64,000 nt of DNA from Streptomyces silvae (GTDB lineage: Bacteria > Actinomycetota > Actinomycetes > Streptomycetales > Streptomycetaceae): assembly GCF_016745505.1 (NCBI RefSeq), contig NZ_JAERUC010000138.1, positions 27,618 through 91,617 on the forward strand, written 5' to 3'. The translations under genes were made by a program, and so were the position numbers. Positions 1-7,310 of the stretch are shown in pieces. The stretch's first letter is position 1; each line of letters begins with the position of its first letter. Below the pieces are notes generated by a model that was given only the letters and a program-made list of their open reading frames with translations, did no database searches and was not told where the DNA came from.

Positions 1-57
1 CCACCCTTCGGCCCAGGTCAACCCTTTGGCCCAGGTCAACCCTTCGGTCCCGGCCGA
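1..57. repeat. 18-bp tandem repeat at window edge
   Basis: Nearly three copies of an 18-base unit, CCCTTCGGCCCAGGTCAA, lie end to end (about 4-21, 22-39 and a degenerate 40-57). The second copy differs by one base and the third decays toward its end. On the plus strand one frame reads as Pro-Phe-Gly-Pro-Gly-Gln repeats, so this may be the tail of a repetitive protein running in from outside the window, or a noncoding minisatellite downstream of the hydrolase gene. The window edge hides the total copy number. Confidence 0.7.
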
Positions 58-84
58 CTTCCCCCGGCCGCCCGCCGGCAGGTG

Positions 85-939
85 TCAGTTCCCCGCCAGG
101 CTTGCCAGCACCTCCGCCGCGGGCCTCGGGTGGACCAGCCAGCGCAGGTGGCTGCCCTCCAGCGTCCGTACGTCGAAGGAGTTGTCCGGAGTGAGCGCGT
201 CGGCCTCGAGGATCATGCGGTCCTGCACGGCGGGCGGCAGGCTGGCGTCGGCGGCCAGGCGCACATAGGTCCGGGGGATCCGGCCCCAGGTCGCGGCCTG
301 GGCACGGTCGTCGGGCGTGCCGGCGTCGAGGTTCTCGTCGGGCTGGAAGGTGTTCAGGAAGGTCCGGAACTCGTCGTCGGTGAGGTCGGCGGCGAACGCC
401 TGCTTGAACGCATCGAGCGTCGCGGGGTCGGCGGTGCGGAAGTTGGTGCGGAGCAGGCCCAGTTCGGCCGGGTTTCCGACGAGTGCGGCGGCGAAGCCTC
501 CCGGGTCGACGTCCGCCATCTCCGGCTCGGCGTAGTAACCGGCCACGTCCAGATCGACGGGGCACCAGGCCGAGACGTAGACGATCCGGTCGATCAGCTC
601 GGGCCGGGCGTTGGCGACGGCGGTGGCCGTGCAGCCGCCCCTGCTGTGGGCGACGAGGACGGTGGGTCCGTTCCGCTTGGCGCGTTCGAGGACTTCGGTC
701 ACGCGGGCCACGTTGTCCGCGAGCATGACGCCCTTGATGCTCCCCGGTGCGGCGGCGAGGGCGTCGAGGTCCTGCGGGGCCTGGTAGGCCGCCGGGAAGG
801 TCGCCTCGAAACCGTGACCGGGAAGGTCGAGGGCGACCGATCGGTGCCCGAGCAGGGCGAGTTCGGCTTGCAGCGGTGCGAACGAGAACGAGTTCGCGAA
901 GGCCCCGTGGACCAGGACGAAGGTCGGCTGATTCTGCAT
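85..939 (-). CDS. alpha/beta hydrolase
   Basis: A 284-residue single-domain alpha/beta hydrolase, probably cytoplasmic since no signal peptide is visible. The N-terminal strand is followed by the oxyanion HGAF segment (residues 11-14). The nucleophile elbow reads AHSRGG with Ser99, and a GSH near residue 264 supplies the likely catalytic His. The ATG start has a GGAGG seven bases upstream. The overall pattern is that of the esterase/haloperoxidase-like hydrolases common in Streptomyces, and the substrate cannot be told. It reads away from the sugar-transport genes and appears monocistronic. Confident in fold, not in substrate. Confidence 0.88.
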   Translation of the reverse strand: MQNQPTFVLVHGAFANSFSFAPLQAELALLGHRSVALDLPGHGFEATFPAAYQAPQDLDALAAAPGSIKGVMLADNVARVTEVLERAKRNGPTVLVAHSRGGCTATAVANARPELIDRIVYVSAWCPVDLDVAGYYAEPEMADVDPGGFAAALVGNPAELGLLRTNFRTADPATLDAFKQAFAADLTDDEFRTFLNTFQPDENLDAGTPDDRAQAATWGRIPRTYVRLAADASLPPAVQDRMILEADALTPDNSFDVRTLEGSHLRWLVHPRPAAEVLASLAGN

Positions 940-1085
940 GCCTCAGCCTCCAACAGAACGATCTTCGGATCAATACCCGTGCCGGGGCCATCCCTTCACC
1001 CATGCCCGAAATGTCGGACCTTCCAGCATGTGCAACCGGGGGTTGACCGTTCCGCCATGCGCCCCTAAGTTTCTCGCAACCTGCT

Positions 1086-1101
1086 GGTACATCGATTAAC
1101 C
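1086..1101. promoter_or_regulatory. candidate LacI-type operator upstream of the sugar ABC operon
   Basis: Imperfect 16-bp palindrome GGTACATCGATTAACC with a central TCGA, 36 bases before the GTG of the sugar-binding protein gene. LacI-family repressors bind such centrally symmetric sites, and a LacI gene is the last gene of this operon. No second copy was found before the GH5 or GH3 genes, so this is an inference from position and symmetry only. Confidence 0.4.
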
Positions 1102-1137
1102 ACCCCGGTTTCACGTCCTGGTTGGAGACATCCCGCT

Positions 1138-2430
1138 GTGCGCTCACCCCTGAGTCGGCGCGGTTTCCTGGCTGCTGGTTCCGGCCTCGCCGCCGCTACC
1201 GCGCTCCCCGCAATGTCCGGCTGTTCCACGCTCGCCTCGGCCGATTCCGACCCCGGCACCCTGCTCGTCCACACCCAGCTCGGGACCACCGCGCCGGGCT
1301 CCGCCACGTACACCGCCGTCGTGAAGGCGTTCGAGAAGGAGAACCCGGGGATCCGGGTCAAGAACCTCGTCAACGGCGACGACCTCCCCCAGGTGTACGA
1401 GACCTCACGGCTGGCCCGTAAGGAGCCGGACGTGGTCATGGTCAACCTGTACGACAAGACGCTGGCCTGGACCGACGTCGGCGCCACCGTCGATGTGAAG
1501 GGCTATCTCGACGACTGGGGGCTGCGCGACCGGGTCCTGCCCGCCGCCCTCACGGAGTGGACCGACGGCAAGGGCAGGATCCGCGCCTTCCCGTACTTCG
1601 CCACCAACTGGCCCGTCGCCTACAACACCCATCTGCTCGACCGGGCCGGCGTCGGCTCCGTCCCCACCACCGGGGACCAGCTCATCGGCGCCGCGCGGAA
1701 GCTGCGGGCCAAGGGCATCGCGCCGGTCACCGTCGGCGGCAACGACTGGACGGGTCAGAAGCTGCTCGCCCAGATCATCCAGACCTTCCTCACCCCGGAG
1801 GAGGCCCGGCAGGTCTACACGAGCGGGGACTTCAGCGGGAGCCGGGGAGCGCGCGCGGGCATCGACTACTTCGTGGACCTGCGGGACGCCGGTGTCTTCG
1901 CCGACAAGGCGCAGGGCCTGACCTCCGACACGATGACCACGCAGTACAACACGGAGGCAGCGGCCATCCAGTCCGCGATGTCCTCCGCGCTGGCCAAGGT
2001 CCCCGCGAAGGCCGCCGGGCACACCGAGATCGGCGGCTGGCCGCTGGCGCCGGGCGCCGCCCACGAGAAGCCGACCATCCTGCGCTCGTACACCCTGATC
2101 GGCTTCTGGGTCAGCCCCAACGGCACCAAGAAGATCTCCACCGTCGAGAAGTTCCTCCGCTTCATGTACCGCCCCGACGTGGTGTCCCGCTTCATCACCG
2201 AGAGCGGCCGGGACATGGCGCTCGTCACGGACACCGTCAGCAAGGACTTCCCGCTGGTGGCCGAGGCCCAGCAGCTCGGCGACCGGGTCGGCCAGGCGCT
2301 CCTGCCCGACCTGTACGTCCCCCCGACGGCCACCCAGCCGCTGATCACCGCGACCAGCACCGCCTTCACCCGGGGCACGAGCGCGGCCTCCGTGCGCTCC
2401 GCCCTGGAATCCGCCTACCGCACGGCCTGA
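1138..2430 (+). CDS. sugar ABC transporter, extracellular solute-binding lipoprotein
   Basis: 430-residue family 1 solute-binding protein, the extracellular receptor of a CUT1 sugar importer. The N terminus has a twin-arginine motif SRRGFLA (residues 6-12), a hydrophobic stretch and a lipobox-like end at Cys29 (AMSGC), suggesting a Tat-exported lipoprotein. The mature part has the usual two-lobe composition with aromatic residues suited to sugar binding. The GTG start is supported by a GGAG about ten bases upstream. It is followed after 30 bases by two permease genes and a LacI regulator. The ligand is unknown; the downstream glycosidases suggest a beta-linked oligosaccharide. Confidence 0.9.
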   Translation: MRSPLSRRGFLAAGSGLAAATALPAMSGCSTLASADSDPGTLLVHTQLGTTAPGSATYTAVVKAFEKENPGIRVKNLVNGDDLPQVYETSRLARKEPDVVMVNLYDKTLAWTDVGATVDVKGYLDDWGLRDRVLPAALTEWTDGKGRIRAFPYFATNWPVAYNTHLLDRAGVGSVPTTGDQLIGAARKLRAKGIAPVTVGGNDWTGQKLLAQIIQTFLTPEEARQVYTSGDFSGSRGARAGIDYFVDLRDAGVFADKAQGLTSDTMTTQYNTEAAAIQSAMSSALAKVPAKAAGHTEIGGWPLAPGAAHEKPTILRSYTLIGFWVSPNGTKKISTVEKFLRFMYRPDVVSRFITESGRDMALVTDTVSKDFPLVAEAQQLGDRVGQALLPDLYVPPTATQPLITATSTAFTRGTSAASVRSALESAYRTA

Positions 2431-2460
2431 CCGCGCGCCCGAGTCCTTGCGAGTCCTCCT

Positions 2461-3405
2461 ATGACGATGCTCTCGTCCGCCCCGGGCGGGGCCTCGGTCC
2501 ACGGGCCGGTCCCTCCCCCGCCGTCCGCCTCCACCACCACCAAGCGCCGCACGCAGGGCGGGACCGTCCTCGCCGTGCCCGCGCTGGTCTGGTACCTCGT
2601 CTTCATGGTCGGCCCGCTGGTCGCCATCTTCGTCATCGCGGCCCTGCACTGGCCCGGGATGCTCCAGCCGGTCTCGTTCGCCGGGACCGGCAACGTCCGG
2701 GCCGTCCTGGACGACCCGGTCTTCTGGGACGCGGTGCGCAACACCGCCGTACAGCTCGCCGTGGCGCTGCCGCTGATGATCGTCGGCGCGTACATGCTCG
2801 GGTACTACGTCGCCCAGAAGCCGCCGGGCCACCGTGTCCTGCGCTATCTGCTCTTCATCCCCGGGCTGATCTCCACCCCCGCCAAGGCGATGGTGTTCTA
2901 CGCGGTCCTCTCCCCGGACGGCCTGCTCAACGGCGCCCTGGACAAGGCCGGTCTCGGCTCGCTCACCGACGCCTGGCTCGCCTCGCCGTCCACCGCGCTG
3001 GGCTCCCTCATCGTCCTCGACGTGTGGAGCGGCATCGGGTTCACCGCCGTGCTGTTCGCGGCCCGGCTCGGCAGCGTCCCGGACGAGATCGGTGAGGCCG
3101 CCCAGCTCGACGGCGCCGGGCACTGGCGGGCCATGTGGCGCATCCACTTCCCCGTCATCCGGGACTTCGTGGGCGTCGTGACGATGCTCCAGTTCCTCTG
3201 GACGCTGTTCGGCTCCGCGCAGAACGTCCTGCTGCTCACCCAGGGCGGTCCCGGCAGCTCGTCGACGACGCTGTCCTTCCTCGTCTACCAGAAGGCGTTC
3301 ATCGCGGCCGATCTCGGCTACAGCCAGACCGTCGGCGTGGTCCTCTTCCTGGTCGGCCTCGCCGGGCTGCTGACCATCCGTCGCGTCTTCCGCCAGAACT
3401 ACTGA
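2461..3405 (+). CDS. sugar ABC transporter permease (MalF-type)
   Basis: 314-residue membrane permease with about six hydrophobic segments beginning near residue 35. The EAA loop that contacts the ATPase is visible as EAAQLDGAGHWRAMWRIHFP in the second half. The size and the N-terminal charged tail before the first helix fit the MalF/CebF subfamily of CUT1 importers. It forms a heteromeric channel with the next gene and lies 13 bases ahead of it. No ATPase gene follows, so the pair probably uses a shared MsiK-type ATPase encoded elsewhere. Confidence 0.92.
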   Translation: MTMLSSAPGGASVHGPVPPPPSASTTTKRRTQGGTVLAVPALVWYLVFMVGPLVAIFVIAALHWPGMLQPVSFAGTGNVRAVLDDPVFWDAVRNTAVQLAVALPLMIVGAYMLGYYVAQKPPGHRVLRYLLFIPGLISTPAKAMVFYAVLSPDGLLNGALDKAGLGSLTDAWLASPSTALGSLIVLDVWSGIGFTAVLFAARLGSVPDEIGEAAQLDGAGHWRAMWRIHFPVIRDFVGVVTMLQFLWTLFGSAQNVLLLTQGGPGSSSTTLSFLVYQKAFIAADLGYSQTVGVVLFLVGLAGLLTIRRVFRQNY

Positions 3406-3418
3406 TCGGAGCGGTCCC

Positions 3419-4246
3419 ATGAAGTTCGGAAGGTCCTGGCTGCCGGCGCACATCTTCGCGTGGCTGTACATGGTGCTGCTGGTCGTCCCCCTCTACTACC
3501 TGCTGGTCTCGGCGTTCAAGACGAACGACCAGATCTTCGGCAGCCCGTTCTCCCTGCCCACCTCCCTCTCCACCACCAACTTCACCGAGTCGTTCTCCTC
3601 CGCGCACCTCGGCCCGGCCGTCCTCAACTCGATGCTGGTCACCGTGCTGGCGCTGGTGCTCACCCTGGCCCTCGCGATACCGGCCGCCTTCGCCATCGCC
3701 CGTACGGAGGGACGTGTCGGGGCGCTGGTGGAGCGGGTGTTCTCGCTGGGCTTCCTGATCCCCACGTTCGCCGCGCTGTTCCCCACGTTCCTGCTGGCCG
3801 CCGCCACCGGGCTGTTCCACACCCGGGCGTTCATGGTGCTGTTCCTGCCGGCCACGGCGATGCCGCTGTCCGTGGTGATCCTGGTGCAGTTCATGCGGAC
3901 CATCCCGCGCGAGATGGAGGAGGCGGCGCGCATGGACGGCGCGTCCACCTTCGCGGTCCTGCGGCACGTGTACACACCCATGTGCATGCCGGGGATCGCC
4001 ACGATCCTGCTGCTGAACTTCCTGACGTTCTGGAACGAGTACCTCTACTCGCTCGTCATCATCGGCCCCGACCCCGAGCAGCGGACCGTGCAGGTCGCCC
4101 TCCCCACGCTCAAGTCCCTGACCGGTACGGACTACGGCATCCTTACGGCGGGCACGGTGCTGACCCTGGTCCCGGTCTGGGCGGTCTACACCGTGCTCCA
4201 GAAGCGGATGCAGCAGGCTCTCGTGAGCGGGGCGGTGAAGATGTGA
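3419..4246 (+). CDS. sugar ABC transporter permease (MalG-type)
   Basis: 275-residue second permease subunit of the same CUT1 importer, with six predicted membrane segments and an EAA loop near EEAARMDGASTFAVLRHVY. The residues FWNEY in the last third are typical of MalG-type subunits. A GGAG precedes the ATG. Its stop codon overlaps the GTG start of the LacI regulator (ATGTGA), so regulator and transporter are translationally coupled. Confidence 0.92.
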   Translation: MKFGRSWLPAHIFAWLYMVLLVVPLYYLLVSAFKTNDQIFGSPFSLPTSLSTTNFTESFSSAHLGPAVLNSMLVTVLALVLTLALAIPAAFAIARTEGRVGALVERVFSLGFLIPTFAALFPTFLLAAATGLFHTRAFMVLFLPATAMPLSVVILVQFMRTIPREMEEAARMDGASTFAVLRHVYTPMCMPGIATILLLNFLTFWNEYLYSLVIIGPDPEQRTVQVALPTLKSLTGTDYGILTAGTVLTLVPVWAVYTVLQKRMQQALVSGAVKM

Positions 4247-5295
4247 ACAAGCGTCTGGAGGGTCGTACGGCTGTACGTCCCACGATCAAGGCCGTGGCCG
4301 CCGCCGCGGGGGTGTCGACCGCGGCGGTCTCCCAGGCCGTCAACGGCACCGGCCGGATCTCGGAGGCCACCCGCCGCCGGGTCCTGGACGCGGCCACCGA
4401 ACTGGGCTGGTCCCCCAGCGCCTCCGCGACGGCGCTGCGCCGGGCCCGTACCCGTACGATCGCGCTCGTCGTCCGGCGGCCCACCGATGTGCTGGGCTCC
4501 GACCCGCACTTCAGCGAGCTGATCACCGGTCTGGAGGGCGAACTCGCGCCGCGCGGTTACGGTCTGCTGCTCCACCTGGTCGCGGACATCGCTCAGGAGA
4601 GCGCGCTGTACGAGCGGCTGGTCGCGGAGGGCCGGATCGACGGCGCCGTGCTGACCGACGCCCGCGCCGACGACCCGCGCCCGGAGCTGCTGCGGGGCCT
4701 CGGGCTGCCCGCCGTGCTGCTGGGCTCCCCCGACGCCGCCTCGCCCGTGCCCCGGGTGGGGCTGGGGCAGCAGGGCGCGGGCATCAAGGAGGCCGTCGCC
4801 CACCTGCTGGAGCTCGGCCACCGGCGCGTCGCCTACATCGCGGGTCCGGCCGAACTGCTGCACACCCGGCTGAGGTTGCACGCCTTCGAGGAGGCCCTGG
4901 CCGAGGCGGGGCTGGCGCCCGTCGCCGTACGGCACAGCGACTTCACCGAGCGGGCCGCCGTCGATGTCACCGAGGAGCTGCTCGCGCTGCCCGGCCGGCC
5001 GACGGCCCTCGTGTTCCCCAACGACTCCATGGCCGTCTGCGGCATCGGCACGGCGCAGCGCGCCGGGCTCCGGGTGCCCGGCGACCTGTCGGTGGTCGGT
5101 TACGACAATCTCTCGCTCGGCCGCTGGGTCCACCCCCGGCTCACCACCGTCGACCAGCAGGTGCAGCGCGTCGGCGCCGCCGCCGCCCGCACCCTGCTCG
5201 CCGGCTGCGGCGAGGACGTGCCCCCGCCGGTGCTCGACGGCCGCCCCCGGCTGGTCGTACGGGAATCGACCGGCCCGCTGACACCCCCCACCTGA
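4243..5295 (+). CDS. LacI-family transcriptional regulator
   Basis: 350-residue repressor. An N-terminal LacI helix-turn-helix (about residues 12-60, TIKAVAAAAGVSTAAVSQAVNG) is followed by a periplasmic-binding-protein-like sensor domain, as in CebR and other sugar repressors. The start chosen is the GTG overlapping the stop of the upstream permease; it leaves 11 residues before the helix-turn-helix. Being the last gene of the transporter operon, it most likely represses this operon, with the sugar taken up or its hydrolysis product as inducer. The upstream palindrome at 1086-1101 is a plausible site. Confidence 0.9.
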   Translation: MNKRLEGRTAVRPTIKAVAAAAGVSTAAVSQAVNGTGRISEATRRRVLDAATELGWSPSASATALRRARTRTIALVVRRPTDVLGSDPHFSELITGLEGELAPRGYGLLLHLVADIAQESALYERLVAEGRIDGAVLTDARADDPRPELLRGLGLPAVLLGSPDAASPVPRVGLGQQGAGIKEAVAHLLELGHRRVAYIAGPAELLHTRLRLHAFEEALAEAGLAPVAVRHSDFTERAAVDVTEELLALPGRPTALVFPNDSMAVCGIGTAQRAGLRVPGDLSVVGYDNLSLGRWVHPRLTTVDQQVQRVGAAAARTLLAGCGEDVPPPVLDGRPRLVVRESTGPLTPPT

Positions 5296-5347
5296 ACCCG
5301 CCGCACCGACCGGCACCCCCGCACAGCGAAGAGGACCCAGAAACACC

Positions 5348-7282
5348 ATGCGACGCCACAGCGCCCAGCTCACCCACGACTCCGCCGTCCTCCCGTGGCT
5401 CGGCGCCAACTTCTGGTCCCGCACCGGCGGTCCGCTGATGTGGCGGAACTACGAGCCGAGGACGGTGCGCGAGGAGCTGGCCGTGCTCCGGGAGCACGGT
5501 CTGAACATGACCCGGTCCTTCTTCTACTGGCCCGACTTCCACCCGGAGCCCGGCCGGATCGACGAGGAACTCTGCGACCGCTTCCGTGACTTCCTGGACG
5601 CCCACCACGAGCTGGGCATGGGCACGGTCCCCACCTTCATCGTCGGCCACATGTCGGGCGAGAACTGGGACCCGGCCTGGCGCGGGGACCGCGATCTGTA
5701 CGAGGACGTGTGGCTCGTCGGCCGGCAGGCGTGGTTCGTCTCCCAGATGACCCGCCGCTTCAAGGACCACCCGGCCGTCACGGGCTGGCTGATCACCAAC
5801 GAGATGCCCGGCTACGGCCGGATCTACCAGGTCGACCCGCCGTCGAGCGATGTCGTCACCGCCTGGGCACAGTTCATGTGCGACGCGGTGCGCGCGGCGG
5901 GCGGCACCCAGCCGGTGTCGCTCGGCGACGGCGCGTGGGGCATCGAGGTGACGGGCCGCGACAACGGCTTCTCGCTGCGGGAGACCGCCGAGTACGTCGA
6001 TTTCGTCGGGCCGCACGTCTACCGCTCCGACACGGACCGGCCGCGCCAGCACTACCGGGCCGCCTTCGAGTGCGAACTGGCCGCCGTCACCGGTCAGCCG
6101 GTCGTCCTGGAGGAGTTCGGGCTCTCCACCGACACGGTCTCGGCCGCGAACGCCGGGATCTTCTACCGGCAGACCCTGCACAACTCGCTGCTCGGCGGCG
6201 CCACCGGCTGGATGGCCTGGAACAACACGGACTACGACGACCTGTGGGAGCAGTCGCCGTACGACCACCACCCCTTCGAGATGCACTTCGGGATCACCGA
6301 CAGCGCCGGGCGCCCGAAGGAACCGCTGCGTGAGCTGGCCGCCTTCGCGAAGGTCCTGGAGCAGGTCGACTTCCCTCGCTGCCGCCGTACGGACGCGGAC
6401 GCGGCCCTCGTCGTGCCCGCCTTCCTGGAGCGCGGCTACCCGTACAGCCGGCCGGCCGACCGCCCGCTGATCTTCACCTCGCTGCACCAGGGGTATGTGG
6501 CGGCGCGCGGCGCCGACCTGCCGGTGGCGTTCGCCCGGGAGGCCGACGGGCTGCCGGACGACGCCTCCCTGTATCTGCTGCCGTCGACCCGCCAGCTGAC
6601 CACCCGCACCCGGCGCGCGCTGGAGGAGCGGGCGAAGGCAGGCGCGACGGTGTACCTGTCGTTCTGCTCGGGTGAGTACCCGACGACGCGCGGGCCCTGG
6701 TTCCACGACCTCGACGGGCTGTTCGGCGTGGAGCTCCAGCTGTCGTACGGGGTCGCCGAGCCGATCGAGGACGACGTGCTGGAGATGACGTTCACCGAGG
6801 ACTTCGGTTCGATAGCCGCCGGTGAGGTGCTGACCTTCCCGGTCGCGGGCAACGAGGACAGCCGCGCCTATCTGCCGGTCGTCCCGGACGGGGCGCGGGT
6901 CGTCGCCACCGACGCGCACGGGCGCCCCGCCCTTCTGCGCTACGAGACGGGCGCGGGCCGCACGGTCCTGGCCACCTATCCGCTGGAGCACATGGCGGCC
7001 CGTACGGCCCGTGCCAACCCGGAGCAGACCCACCGGCTGTACGCGGCGCTCGCCGAACTCGCGGGTGCGGCACGGCCGGTGACGGTGGACACCCCGTACG
7101 TCAGTGCCGACACCCTGGTCCGCGAGGACGGGGCGCGGTTCGTGTGGCTGGTGAGCCAGTCCGGCGAGGAGCTGACCGTACGCCCTTCGGCGGGCGGGGA
7201 GCTGCGTGAGCTGACCGGCGGGGACCCGGTGCGGGACGTGACTCTCGCCCCGTACGGCGTGCGCGTCCTCGAACTGCGCTGA
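5348..7282 (+). CDS. GH5-like glycoside hydrolase (putative beta-glycanase or beta-mannosidase type)
   Basis: 644-residue cytoplasmic-looking glycosidase with no signal peptide. The N-terminal half is a clan-A TIM barrel: the acid/base candidate is Glu152 in ITNEMPG and the nucleophile candidate is Glu255 or Glu256 in VVLEEFG. The C-terminal half (about residues 370-600) resembles a flavodoxin-like, glutamine-amidotransferase-like domain followed by a small beta domain, the arrangement seen in some multidomain beta-galactosidases and mannanases. It starts 52 bases after the LacI stop and is followed 28 bases later by a GH3 gene. Family assignment is by motif only; activity on beta-mannosides, beta-glucosides or beta-galactosides remains open. 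Confidence 0.75.
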   Translation: MRRHSAQLTHDSAVLPWLGANFWSRTGGPLMWRNYEPRTVREELAVLREHGLNMTRSFFYWPDFHPEPGRIDEELCDRFRDFLDAHHELGMGTVPTFIVGHMSGENWDPAWRGDRDLYEDVWLVGRQAWFVSQMTRRFKDHPAVTGWLITNEMPGYGRIYQVDPPSSDVVTAWAQFMCDAVRAAGGTQPVSLGDGAWGIEVTGRDNGFSLRETAEYVDFVGPHVYRSDTDRPRQHYRAAFECELAAVTGQPVVLEEFGLSTDTVSAANAGIFYRQTLHNSLLGGATGWMAWNNTDYDDLWEQSPYDHHPFEMHFGITDSAGRPKEPLRELAAFAKVLEQVDFPRCRRTDADAALVVPAFLERGYPYSRPADRPLIFTSLHQGYVAARGADLPVAFAREADGLPDDASLYLLPSTRQLTTRTRRALEERAKAGATVYLSFCSGEYPTTRGPWFHDLDGLFGVELQLSYGVAEPIEDDVLEMTFTEDFGSIAAGEVLTFPVAGNEDSRAYLPVVPDGARVVATDAHGRPALLRYETGAGRTVLATYPLEHMAARTARANPEQTHRLYAALAELAGAARPVTVDTPYVSADTLVREDGARFVWLVSQSGEELTVRPSAGGELRELTGGDPVRDVTLAPYGVRVLELR

Positions 7283-7310
7283 CCGCCCCACCCCTTTGAG
7301 GAGCCGCCCG

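Noticed and set aside
1..57. Tandem repeat as a CRISPR remnant
   Set aside because: Units abut directly without spacers and no cas genes are present.
1405..3471. Long minus-strand frame across the binding protein and permease genes
   Set aside because: Low-complexity Gly/Arg/Asp sequence opposite clear ABC transporter genes.
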